A stretch of 64,000 nt of DNA, from NCBI GenBank assembly GCA_002428735.1, contig DIXO01000028.1, forward strand, positions 97,660-161,659, given 5' to 3'. Below the pieces are notes generated by a model that saw only the letters and a program-made list of their open reading frames with translations, did no database searches and was not told the DNA's origin. The first letter of the stretch is position 1. Every line of letters starts with the position of its first letter. Made by a program: the position numbers and the translations under genes. Shown one piece after another: positions 42,111-49,867 of the stretch. The DNA comes from Syntrophaceae bacterium UBA6078 (lineage in GTDB: Bacteria > Desulfobacterota > Syntrophia > Syntrophales > UBA2210).

Positions 42111-43418
42111 ATGGAGCAAAAGAAGCCTGTATTGAGTGACGCCACCGGCGAACACGTCTACCATTGCGCGAAATGCGGTCTGTGCCTCAATGCCTGCCCG
42201 GTATACCGGGAGACGCTTGTGGAATCCCACAGTCCCCGCGGCAAGGTGCAGCTCGCGAAACATATCATAGAGGGTGATCTCGATATCACGAAGCATATGA
42301 GCGACATCCTCTTTTCGTCATGTCTTCTCTGCGGTTCCTGCGTGGCGGCCTGCCCGAGCGGCGTGCGCCAGGATGCCCTCTTCTCGGGGTTGCGCTGGCG
42401 CGCCGCGGAGCGGTACGGTCTCGGGTTCACGAAGAAGCTGTTTTTTCAGGTGCTGTCCCGCGGGTGGCTCATGTCCACCTCCGCGTGGTTCGGGAAGTGG
42501 GTCCGGAAGATATTCGGCGGGCCGTGGATCGAGAACAGAATGAAAGTGGGGAATCTGCCCGTCGCGGGAGTTCCTCCCATGAACGCGAAACCATTCAACG
42601 ACGAATTCCCCGAAATCGTCAGGCCGGATGGGGCTGTCAACGCCCGTGTCCTCTATTTTCACGGCTGCGCTACCAATTACGTCTTCGGCGATGTGGGCAG
42701 GGCGGTTGTGTCGGTCCTGACCCGTATGGGCGTAGAGGTCGAGATTCCGAAGAATCAGTCCTGCTGCGGCCTGCCGATCTTTCTCTCAGGAGACAGAAAA
42801 ACCTCCCTCACCTGCATACGGGAGGTGGTCCATGCTTTTTCCCGGAAAGACGTGGACGCGGTTATCGTGGACTGCGCCACCTGCGGCTCGGCCCTCCGCA
42901 ATGAATACGTGCACATCCTGAAAGAACTCCGTGACCTCGGTGAGGGGGTGGATGACGATCTGGTGGCAGCCGCCGAACACCTCGCCGGTATCACAAAAAA
43001 TGTCTCGGAATTCATCGATGCCCATCGGGACTGGCTGCCCCCCTTCCCGCCCTACACGGGGGAGAAGATCAGGGTGACCTACCACGACCCCTGCCATCTC
43101 GTGAAGGGGCAGAATGTGGGAGCCCAGCCGCGCCGGCTGCTGAAACTTCTTCCCACTGTCGAGTTTGTCGAGATGGCGGAAGCGGACCGGTGCTGCGGCG
43201 GCGGCGGGGAATATCAGATCGAGTACGGAGACATGTCCGCGCGCATCACGAATCGCAAGGTGGAGAATGTGCGTAAGACGGATGCGGAGTTCGTAGCGAC
43301 GGGCTGCCCCGGATGCAATATCACGATCGGCGCGCATGTGGCCAAGGATCATGTCAAGGCCATCCATACCGTGCAGCTTATCCGAAATGCCCTGGACGGG
43401 AAGGGGCCTGGAGAATAG
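42111..43418 (+). CDS. GlcF-like iron-sulfur subunit of 2-hydroxy acid dehydrogenase
   Basis: 435 residues; the start is uncertain among ATG 42111 and GTG 42102 or 42081. Two [4Fe-4S] motifs, CAKCGLCLNACPVY near 20 and CLLCGSCVAACPSG near 74, are followed by two CCG domains (HGCATNY near 185, SCCGLPIF near 217, DPCHLVKGQ near 327, RCCGGGGEYQ near 360). It accepts electrons from the GlcD-like flavoprotein and passes them to the quinone pool or another carrier. The organisation mirrors glcDF. Confidence 0.9.
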   Translation: MEQKKPVLSDATGEHVYHCAKCGLCLNACPVYRETLVESHSPRGKVQLAKHIIEGDLDITKHMSDILFSSCLLCGSCVAACPSGVRQDALFSGLRWRAAERYGLGFTKKLFFQVLSRGWLMSTSAWFGKWVRKIFGGPWIENRMKVGNLPVAGVPPMNAKPFNDEFPEIVRPDGAVNARVLYFHGCATNYVFGDVGRAVVSVLTRMGVEVEIPKNQSCCGLPIFLSGDRKTSLTCIREVVHAFSRKDVDAVIVDCATCGSALRNEYVHILKELRDLGEGVDDDLVAAAEHLAGITKNVSEFIDAHRDWLPPFPPYTGEKIRVTYHDPCHLVKGQNVGAQPRRLLKLLPTVEFVEMAEADRCCGGGGEYQIEYGDMSARITNRKVENVRKTDAEFVATGCPGCNITIGAHVAKDHVKAIHTVQLIRNALDGKGPGE

Positions 43419-43534
43419 ACAGGGGTGCGTTTACCCTTTGCCTGTGATCAGTCAATCCGGGGTAACGCGTGCTCTGCGGTGACGCTTTGAGCGGGGCTTT
43501 CGCGCCAAAAAATTATTTTTTTTCAAATGAAGTA

Positions 43535-43563
43535 TTGACAGAAGCAGCTTTATTTTCTAAAGT
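43535..43563 (+). promoter_or_regulatory. Promoter of the 2-oxoacid:ferredoxin oxidoreductase operon
   Basis: TTGACA (43535-43540), exactly 17 bp, TAAAGT (43558-43563). It lies 36 bp before the gamma-subunit ATG within an AT-rich patch, after a 180-bp gap from the GlcF-like gene. Confidence 0.7.
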
Positions 43564-43598
43564 GCGGAGTTTATGAATTCAAGCAAGGGAGTTTTTCC

Positions 43599-44147
43599 AT
43601 GATTGAGATACGATGGCATGGGAGAGGTGGTCAAGGAGCGGTGACGTCGGTGGAGACTCTCGCCCTCGCTGCAATTGGAGAGGGCCGGTATGCCCAGGGG
43701 TTCCCCAGCTTCGGTCCCGAGAGACGGGGGGCGCCGGTGGCCGCGTTCAACCGTATCGACGATAAGAAGATACGGGTCCGATCGGGGATCTACCATCCCG
43801 ATGTCGTTATTGTTCTCGATGCGAGCCTCATGGGACTGGTGAACGTAACCGACGGGCTCAAAAACAGTGGAACCCTGATCGTCAATACCGCCAAATCCCC
43901 TGAGGAAGTGAAGAAAGAGGCGGGGTTCAAGGGAACCGTCGCGACCGTCGACGCGTCGCGGATCGCCCGGGAAGAACTGGGGGTTCCCATCACCAACACC
44001 ACCATGATCGGGGCGGTGGTCAAGGCGACCAGTGTGGTGAAGATCGGCTCAGTGAAAGAACCGCTGAAGCACCGGTTCGGACGGCTCGCCCAGAGAAACA
44101 TAAACGCCATGGAGCGGGCCTACAAGGAACTGAAAATAACCAAGTAG
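43599..44147 (+). CDS. 2-oxoacid:ferredoxin oxidoreductase, gamma subunit
   Basis: 182 residues. The start IRWHGRGGQGAVTSVETLA is the defining gamma-subunit motif, followed by GFPSFGPERRGAPVAAF and ITNTTMIGAVVKAT. With the delta, alpha and beta chains it makes a four-subunit enzyme of the pyruvate/2-ketoisovalerate type, which decarboxylates a 2-oxoacid to acyl-CoA and reduces ferredoxin. Its own promoter is at 43535. Confidence 0.92.
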   Translation: MIEIRWHGRGGQGAVTSVETLALAAIGEGRYAQGFPSFGPERRGAPVAAFNRIDDKKIRVRSGIYHPDVVIVLDASLMGLVNVTDGLKNSGTLIVNTAKSPEEVKKEAGFKGTVATVDASRIAREELGVPITNTTMIGAVVKATSVVKIGSVKEPLKHRFGRLAQRNINAMERAYKELKITK

Positions 44148-44173
44148 TAAAAACACTTGAGGTTGATTATCTT

Positions 44174-44467
44174 ATGGAAAAAGCAAAGAAATGGCCGGAA
44201 AAGTGGCAGGAAGTGAATCCGGGGTGCATGGTGTTCAGGCCGGGGAGCACGCGGGAATACCACACAGGGACCTGGCGATCGCAGAGGCCCGTTTACGATA
44301 CCGGCAAGTGCATCAAGTGCGGTGTGTGCTATATCTTCTGCCCGGAGGGCTGCATCACCCAGGATGCCGACGGATACTTTATGGCGGACCTTGATTACTG
44401 CAAGGGCTGCGGCATCTGCGCCCACGAGTGCTGGCCCGGCGCCATAACGATGGTGGAGGAGGGATAG
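44174..44467 (+). CDS. 2-oxoacid:ferredoxin oxidoreductase, delta (ferredoxin) subunit
   Basis: 97 residues with two [4Fe-4S] motifs, CIKCGVCYIFCPEGC near 46-60 and CKGCGICAHECWPGA near 76-90. The N-terminal Trp-rich stretch and RPVYDTGKC are typical of PorD-like chains. It wires the TPP centre to external ferredoxin. It lies 26 bp after gamma and 3 bp before alpha. Confidence 0.92.
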   Translation: MEKAKKWPEKWQEVNPGCMVFRPGSTREYHTGTWRSQRPVYDTGKCIKCGVCYIFCPEGCITQDADGYFMADLDYCKGCGICAHECWPGAITMVEEG

Positions 44468-44470
44468 GGT

Positions 44471-45649
44471 ATGTCTAAAAGAATCGGTATGGAGATAGCG
44501 CTTGCCGCGGCCGAGGCGGTGGCCCTGTGCAAACCGGATGTTGTCGCTGCCTATCCTATTACGCCCAACACCCATATCCCGGAACATCTTTCCGATATCG
44601 TCGCGGAAGGGCGGATCGACACGGATTTCATCTGTGTTGAATCCGAACACTCCGCCCTGAGCGCCTGTTGCGGGGCGTCGGGCGCAGGGGCCCGCGCGTT
44701 CACGGCGACGAGCTCGCAAGGGCTTCTGTATATGGCCGAGATCGTTCCCGTGGTGCCGTCCATGCGTCTTCCCATCGTCATGGCGATCGGCAACCGGGCC
44801 GTGTCGGGTCCCATCAATATCTGGAACGACCACAGCGACATCATGTCGCAGCGGGACAGCGGCTGGATATCGCTCTTTGCGGCCGACGGCCAGGAGACGA
44901 TCGATATGATGATCCAGGCCTTCAAGATTGCCGAGCACCGGGACGTCATGCTCCCCGTCAATGTCAATCTGGACGGTTTTCAGTTGACTCACGTGGTGGA
45001 GCCCATGATGCTTCCCGATCAGAAGGAAGTGGACCGGTTTCTTCCCGCTTACAAACCGTATGCCGCCCTGCACCCGGACAACATCGTTTCCATGGGCGCG
45101 CTGGGAATGCCGGATATCTTCAACGAAGCGGCGATGGCAAAGGATCAGGCCCTGATCAACTCCAAGAAGGTGATCCTGGAGGTGTGGAAGGAGTGGGAAG
45201 AGCAGTTCGGCCGGAAGTATGAGCCGATCGGCGCGTACCGGATGAAGGGCGCCGAGGTCGCGCTCCTGACCCTCGGGTCCATGGGGGATACGGCGGAGGT
45301 TGCCGTCGATGAACTGCGCGATAAAGGGGTGAAAGCGGGTCTTCTGAAAATGAAGTTGTGGCGGCCCTTCCCCGTTGAGGAACTGATCAAGGCGGTGAAA
45401 GGGCTCACATCATTGGCTGTCATCGACCGGTCGGCCCCGTTCGGTGGGGCCTGCGGCCCCGTCTGCGCCGAGGTCAAGGCCGTTCTCTATGATCAGAAGG
45501 AACGCCCCGCGATCACGAATCATATTATTGGTCTCGGCGGCCGCGACATTGTGGTCGGCGATTTCGTGAAGATCGTCGAGCAGGCGATAAGCGCCCAGAA
45601 GAAGAAACCCAAAGAAGCGTATGAAATATACGGAGTGAGGGGATCATGA
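44471..45649 (+). CDS. 2-oxoacid:ferredoxin oxidoreductase, alpha subunit
   Basis: 392 residues. AAYPITPNTHIPEHLSDIVA, VESEHSALSACCGASGAGAR and FTATSSQGLLYMAEIVPVVP form the conserved pyrimidine-binding half of the TPP site; the C-terminal transketolase-like domain has LLTLGSMGDTAEVAVDELRD and VIDRSAPFGGACGPV. The start overlaps no neighbour but is 3 bp from delta, and the end overlaps beta by 4 bp. Substrate range cannot be read from sequence. Confidence 0.93.
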   Translation: MSKRIGMEIALAAAEAVALCKPDVVAAYPITPNTHIPEHLSDIVAEGRIDTDFICVESEHSALSACCGASGAGARAFTATSSQGLLYMAEIVPVVPSMRLPIVMAIGNRAVSGPINIWNDHSDIMSQRDSGWISLFAADGQETIDMMIQAFKIAEHRDVMLPVNVNLDGFQLTHVVEPMMLPDQKEVDRFLPAYKPYAALHPDNIVSMGALGMPDIFNEAAMAKDQALINSKKVILEVWKEWEEQFGRKYEPIGAYRMKGAEVALLTLGSMGDTAEVAVDELRDKGVKAGLLKMKLWRPFPVEELIKAVKGLTSLAVIDRSAPFGGACGPVCAEVKAVLYDQKERPAITNHIIGLGGRDIVVGDFVKIVEQAISAQKKKPKEAYEIYGVRGS

Positions 45650-46605
45650 ATACAGTAAAGAATTTTGACTTATATGCTCCACGGCTGGTCGACAAGGAAG
45701 AGTACTTCGCCGCCGGTCACCGTGCCTGTTCGGGATGCGGAGAGGCCCTTGCCATCCGCCTGATGTGCAAGGCCCTGGGCGAGGACACGGTAATCGTGAA
45801 CGCCACGGGGTGCATGGAAGTGGTATCGGTCATGTATCCCACCACGGCATGGAACCTTCCCTGGATTCACGTGGCATTCCCCAATGCCGCGTCGGTCGGC
45901 TCGGGAGTGGAGGCCGCTCTCAAGGTCCTGCGGCGCAAGGGCAAGATCGCGGACCGGCGGATCAAGGTCGTTGCCATCGGCGGAGACGGCGGAACCTTCG
46001 ATATCGGCTTTCAGGCTCTCTCCGGCGCCATGGAGAGGGGGCACGATCTCCTCTATGTCTGTTTCGATAACGAGGCGTACATGAACACCGGCATCCAGCG
46101 CTCCGGGGCGACGCCTTTCGGCGCCTCGACAACTACCAACCCGGCAGGCGCCGCGAGCCAGGGGAAGAACGAGTGGAAGAAGAATATCGCCGAGATCATC
46201 GCTGCCCACAATGTCCCCTACGTTGCCACGGCCTGCCACAGCTATCCCCTCGACTTTATGAACAAGGTCAAGAAGGCGCGCGAGATCGAGGGGCCGAGCT
46301 ACATCCACTGTCTGTCGGTATGCCCGACGGGGTGGCGGGTTCCCACCGAGGACTGCATCAAGGCGGGGCGTCTCGCCGTCGAGACGGGTGTCTTTCCCCT
46401 GTACGAGATAGAAGAAGGGAAGTACACCATGTCCCTCGCTCAGGAGAAGCTGCGCCCCGTGGAAGACTACCTGAAGATCCAGGGACGGTTCCGCCATCTG
46501 ACCCCGGATCACATAGGGAAGATACAGAAAAGAGTGAACCTCGAGTATAAGAAGCTGCTTGACAAGGTTGAGAATCTGCATTCCTGGTCCGAACTGGAAG
46601 GATAG
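45646..46605 (+). CDS. 2-oxoacid:ferredoxin oxidoreductase, beta (TPP-binding) subunit
   Basis: 319 residues. HRACSGCGEALAIRLMCKAL supplies cluster cysteines; GGDGGTFDIGFQALSGAMER is the TPP and magnesium motif (GDG...), and CFDNEAYMNTGIQRSGATP follows with the second metal-binding part. LSVCPTGWRVPTEDCIKAG near 222-240 is also typical of PorB. It completes the enzyme. The gene order gamma-delta-alpha-beta is the standard order. Confidence 0.93.
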   Translation: MNTVKNFDLYAPRLVDKEEYFAAGHRACSGCGEALAIRLMCKALGEDTVIVNATGCMEVVSVMYPTTAWNLPWIHVAFPNAASVGSGVEAALKVLRRKGKIADRRIKVVAIGGDGGTFDIGFQALSGAMERGHDLLYVCFDNEAYMNTGIQRSGATPFGASTTTNPAGAASQGKNEWKKNIAEIIAAHNVPYVATACHSYPLDFMNKVKKAREIEGPSYIHCLSVCPTGWRVPTEDCIKAGRLAVETGVFPLYEIEEGKYTMSLAQEKLRPVEDYLKIQGRFRHLTPDHIGKIQKRVNLEYKKLLDKVENLHSWSELEG

Positions 46606-46680
46606 ACGGGACAGGATATGGCACGGGGTCGAACCCCGGTGTTTCTGGTGCATATACTACACGGAATAAGGTGCTTGAGA

Positions 46681-48585
46681 ATGGATACAGTCGCATTTAG
46701 CAGTTGGAACGGCAAGGTCGTGGATAACCGGAATGGAAAGACGGCCGGGAACGTCGCAGTCGATCTTCCCGCGCCCGTTGGAAAGGTTGCGGCCATGATG
46801 GGGTGGAACGGCCTGGTTGTCAAGGATTCCAAGGCCGACATACCATCCCTTACCTTCAACTATCTGAAAGAGGCGCGCAAGATCTCCTGCGGTGAATGTT
46901 CCGTCTGCATGATCGGGATCGACCGGCTTCTCGATATCATGGATCGGATGGCCCGCGGGCAGGGAAAGAAGGCGGACCTCTCCGAGATGCAGGGGATCGT
47001 CAAACAGGTGGCGGCGAACAGCAAGTGCAGCTTCGGCCAGTCGGCGCTTTTCCCGGTATTGGACGCGGTAAAATATTACAAGGCCGACTTCCTCGCCCTC
47101 ATCAGCGGCGCAAAGAAACTCGCGGGTGGGGCCTGCGGCGTCGAAGTGACGGCGCCCTGCATGGATGCCTGCCCCGCCGGGCTTGATATCCCCGGTTACA
47201 TCGAACTGATCAGGAACAACCGATTCGACGAATCGCTCAATCTGATCCGCCGGAACTGTGTCCTCCCCGGCGTCATCGGCCGCACCTGCACCCATCCCTG
47301 CGAGGACGCCTGCGTCCGCAAGGATATGGATGAGTCCCTCGCCATCAGGCTGCTCAAACGGGCTGCCGCCGATGTCGATCTCGCTCAGGGAGGAAAGCCC
47401 TTCGGCGCTCCCCTGCGGGAGAAGGACGAAAAGGTGGCAATTATCGGCGCGGGACCGGCGGGGCTTGCCGCCGCGTGCCAGCTTCGACTGAAAGGATACG
47501 GCGTTACCATATTTGAATCGCTCCCGCACGCCGGAGGCATGGCAGCCGTGGGAATCCCCGACTACCGTCTCCCCGCGAACATTCTCAGCCATGAGATCGA
47601 TTTGATCAAACGCATGGGTGTGGAGATCAAACTGAACACGAAGATCGAGAAACTCAACGTGAAGGATCTCAAGAAGGACGGATACAGCGCCGTCTTTGTC
47701 GCGGTCGGCGCCCATGAGGGCAACAAGATCGGCGTCGAGGGGGAGGACAAAGGGTACGAAGGTTTTGTGGACGGAGTCAGGTTCCTCCGGGATATGAACC
47801 TCGGCGTGAAGATCGAACCCGCCGACAAGGTCATGATCGTCGGAGGCGGAAACGTCGCCCTCGACTGCGCCCGCAGTTGTGTGCGCCTCGGATTCAAGAA
47901 GGTCGAGATCATCTACCGTCGTTCACGGGCCGAGATGCCCGCGAGTGACGAAGAGATAGAAGGAGCCAAAGAGGAAGGGATCTCCATCCGGTTCCTGGCC
48001 GTTCCCGTCAAGATCATTGCGAAGGACGGGAAGGTGGTCGGCGCGGAGTGCATCAAGATGAAACTGGGGAAACCCGATGAAAGCGGCAGGAGACGGCCCG
48101 TCCCGGTGAAGGGCTCCGAGTTCACCGTTAAGACGGACATGATCATCGCCGCCATCGGCCAGCGTCCCGAACTTCCCGCTCTGGACAAAAAGGTCGGGAC
48201 AACCGCCTGGGGAACGGTCAAGGTCGACCCGAAAACCCTGGCCACTGAGATGGAAGGGGTCTTTGCCGGCGGAGACTGTGTCACGGGACCGGCGACCCTG
48301 ATCGAGGCCCTGGACATGGGAAACCGTGCCGCGGAAGGAATCGATGCCTATCTGGGCGGGAGCGCTCCGGCTCAGCCGGTATCGTTCAAGGGCGTTGACC
48401 TGTGCAAGCAGAGGGGCCGGGGCCTCGTGATTCAAAGCCCCGCGGTCGACGTTGCCTTCGTCGATCCGAAGGAGAGGGCAGGAAAATTCGAGGAAGTGGA
48501 AGGCGGATTCAACGCCGCCGCGGCCATGCGGGAAGCGCAACGCTGCCTGAGATGTTACCGGGTGGTGGTCTGGGAACAGGCGTGA
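46681..48585 (+). CDS. NuoF-type Fe-S domain fused to GltD-like NAD(P)H oxidoreductase
   Basis: 634 residues from the ATG at 46681; the open frame to 46618 has no family match. Residues about 60-145 resemble the C-terminal [4Fe-4S] domain of NuoF (SCGECSVCMIG near 69, then CSFGQSALFPVL near 115), without the FMN domain. Next comes a DPYD-like Fe-S domain (CMDACPAGLDIPGY near 159, CTHPCEDACVRKD near 202), then a GltD-like flavoprotein with FAD site IIGAGPAGLAAACQL near 256, NAD(P) site VGGGNVALDCARS near 387 and GVFAGGDCVTGPATLIEA near 527. It probably exchanges electrons between ferredoxin of the preceding enzyme and NAD(P)H. Confidence 0.85.
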   Translation: MDTVAFSSWNGKVVDNRNGKTAGNVAVDLPAPVGKVAAMMGWNGLVVKDSKADIPSLTFNYLKEARKISCGECSVCMIGIDRLLDIMDRMARGQGKKADLSEMQGIVKQVAANSKCSFGQSALFPVLDAVKYYKADFLALISGAKKLAGGACGVEVTAPCMDACPAGLDIPGYIELIRNNRFDESLNLIRRNCVLPGVIGRTCTHPCEDACVRKDMDESLAIRLLKRAAADVDLAQGGKPFGAPLREKDEKVAIIGAGPAGLAAACQLRLKGYGVTIFESLPHAGGMAAVGIPDYRLPANILSHEIDLIKRMGVEIKLNTKIEKLNVKDLKKDGYSAVFVAVGAHEGNKIGVEGEDKGYEGFVDGVRFLRDMNLGVKIEPADKVMIVGGGNVALDCARSCVRLGFKKVEIIYRRSRAEMPASDEEIEGAKEEGISIRFLAVPVKIIAKDGKVVGAECIKMKLGKPDESGRRRPVPVKGSEFTVKTDMIIAAIGQRPELPALDKKVGTTAWGTVKVDPKTLATEMEGVFAGGDCVTGPATLIEALDMGNRAAEGIDAYLGGSAPAQPVSFKGVDLCKQRGRGLVIQSPAVDVAFVDPKERAGKFEEVEGGFNAAAAMREAQRCLRCYRVVVWEQA

Positions 48586-48612
48586 TACTTGAGAGCGGAT
48601 AAGGTGACAAGA

Positions 48613-49320
48613 ATGCTTACGATCGTAATAAACGGGAAAAAAGTCAAGGCGCAGGAAGGTTCAACCGTTCTGGAGAATATCCGGGCATTGAAGGTAGATA
48701 TTCCCACCCTGTGTTATCACAAGGATCTTTCCCCCTTCGGGGCCTGCCGCCTGTGCAGCGTTGAAGTGAAGGCCAACGGGAAATGGCAGATCGCCACGTC
48801 GTGTAACACGCCGGTTGCCGAGGGCATGGAGATCAGGACCGACTCGGACGCGGCGAAGGAGAGCCGAAGGGCGGCCGCCGAGCTTCTCTACTATAAATAC
48901 CCCGAAACCGGGGCCGTCCGGGATGTGGCCCGGAAACTGGGGGTGGAGGTTGATCGCACAGAGGCCGAAGGCCACGACTGCATCCTCTGCGGGCTCTGCG
49001 TCAGGACATGCCGCGAGGTCGTGGGTGTCAGCGCGCTCACCTTTCAGGATAGAGGCCGGGGCCGGGATATGAAGGAACCGGAGATCATCTTCGATCCCAA
49101 CGCCTGCATCGGGTGCGGTTCCTGCGCCTACGTCTGCCCCACCGGCTACGTGCAGATGGAGACCGACGGCGACCGGAGGATCATATGGGGCAAGGTATTC
49201 AAAATGGTGCCCTGCCCGGTATGCGGGCGCTACTTCGCTCCCGAAGACCAGCTCAAATACATCAGCAAAACCACCGGCGTGCCCCTTGGCACACTGACCA
49301 CCTGCGTCGATTGCCGGTAG
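48613..49320 (+). CDS. NuoG/HoxU-like iron-sulfur subunit
   Basis: 235 residues from the ATG at 48613 with AAGGTG upstream. The N-terminal [2Fe-2S] domain (LCYHKDLSPFGACRLCSVEV near 32-51, then SCNTPVAEGM), a NuoG-type His/Cys linker region, and two [4Fe-4S] motifs CILCGLCVRTCREVVG near 122 and CIGCGSCAYVCPTG near 165. A last CPVCGRYFAPEDQ...CVDCR block may bind one more metal. It should partner the preceding NuoF/GltD fusion, giving a small soluble electron-transfer complex. Confidence 0.85.
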   Translation: MLTIVINGKKVKAQEGSTVLENIRALKVDIPTLCYHKDLSPFGACRLCSVEVKANGKWQIATSCNTPVAEGMEIRTDSDAAKESRRAAAELLYYKYPETGAVRDVARKLGVEVDRTEAEGHDCILCGLCVRTCREVVGVSALTFQDRGRGRDMKEPEIIFDPNACIGCGSCAYVCPTGYVQMETDGDRRIIWGKVFKMVPCPVCGRYFAPEDQLKYISKTTGVPLGTLTTCVDCR

Positions 49321-49391
49321 GAAATTTTCTATTGTAAAAGAGGACAGGTTCTGATAGAAGCGCTCTTCGCTTTTTGAGATGTCCCATATAT

Positions 49392-49467
49392 TCCCCAGTA
49401 GCTCAGTCGGTAGAGCAGATGGCTGTTAACCATCGGGTCCGTGGTTCGAGTCCGCGCTGGGGAGCCA
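49392..49467 (+). tRNA. tRNA-Asn (anticodon GTT)
   Basis: TCCCCAG pairs with CTGGGGA, CCA is encoded (49465-49467). Anticodon stem GATGG/CCATC encloses CTGTTAA, so the anticodon is GTT. The D arm AGCTCAGTCGGTAGAGC and T arm GGTTCGAGTCC are canonical. Confidence 0.96.
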
Positions 49468-49476
49468 GAATACCAT

Positions 49477-49496
49477 CCGCTGATTTCAGCGGTTCT
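49477..49496 (+). terminator. Terminator-like hairpin after tRNA-Asn
   Basis: CCGCTG (49477-49482), loop ATTT, CAGCGG (49487-49492), then TTCT. The stem is short and the T run interrupted, so it would be a weak terminator. Confidence 0.4.
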
Positions 49497-49806
49497 TATG
49501 TAGCGCAAGACCCTGTGGGTTGATCCCCGCGGGGTTTTGTCGTTTCTACCCAGTCTTCGACGATTTACGCCGACGGGCACATCCTTCCCGATTCTCCTTT
49601 TCTCCATTTTCAGGATCGCCTTGTTAAACAGCCCGGTTGCATTCAAGTGCCCGCATAGACGTTTCGAACAAAAAAGAGTTTGCGATTTTTTTCGCAGGTG
49701 ATATAACATCTGCTATCAAGTTTATTTTTCGTTGTCTTGTCGATGGCTTCCTTCTGCCAACCATATGGATTGATATTTTGCACAGATGATCATGATAGAA
49801 AAAACT

Positions 49807-49845
49807 TTTCATTTGGCCGATATAAAACCTTTCATTTGGACGGAT
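49807..49845 (+). repeat. Tandem direct repeats upstream of the accessory ATPase
   Basis: TTTCATTTGGcCGATA (from 49807) and TTTCATTTGGaCGGATA (from 49830), about 23 bp apart, just before the ATPase start at 49868. The spacing of two helical turns suits an operator for a regulator binding on one face of the DNA. Confidence 0.5.
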
Positions 49846-49867
49846 AATTGACTTTCAAGCAGACGCC

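Larger units (their letters stand above)
49468..49867 (+). other. 400-bp gap between tRNA-Asn and accessory ATPase
   Basis: AT-rich in its second half. It holds a short terminator-like hairpin (49477-49492) and two direct repeats upstream of the ATPase gene (49807-49839). The minus-strand open frame across tRNA-Asn is an artefact. No integrase gene or copy of the tRNA end was seen. Confidence 0.5.

Noticed and set aside
45670..46653. 327-codon minus-strand open frame opposite the oxidoreductase beta subunit
   Set aside because: The TPP motif on the plus strand is clear and the antisense frame lacks a start signal.
49329..49709. Minus-strand open frame across tRNA-Asn
   Set aside because: Its middle is the reverse complement of a tRNA gene, a well-known annotation artefact.
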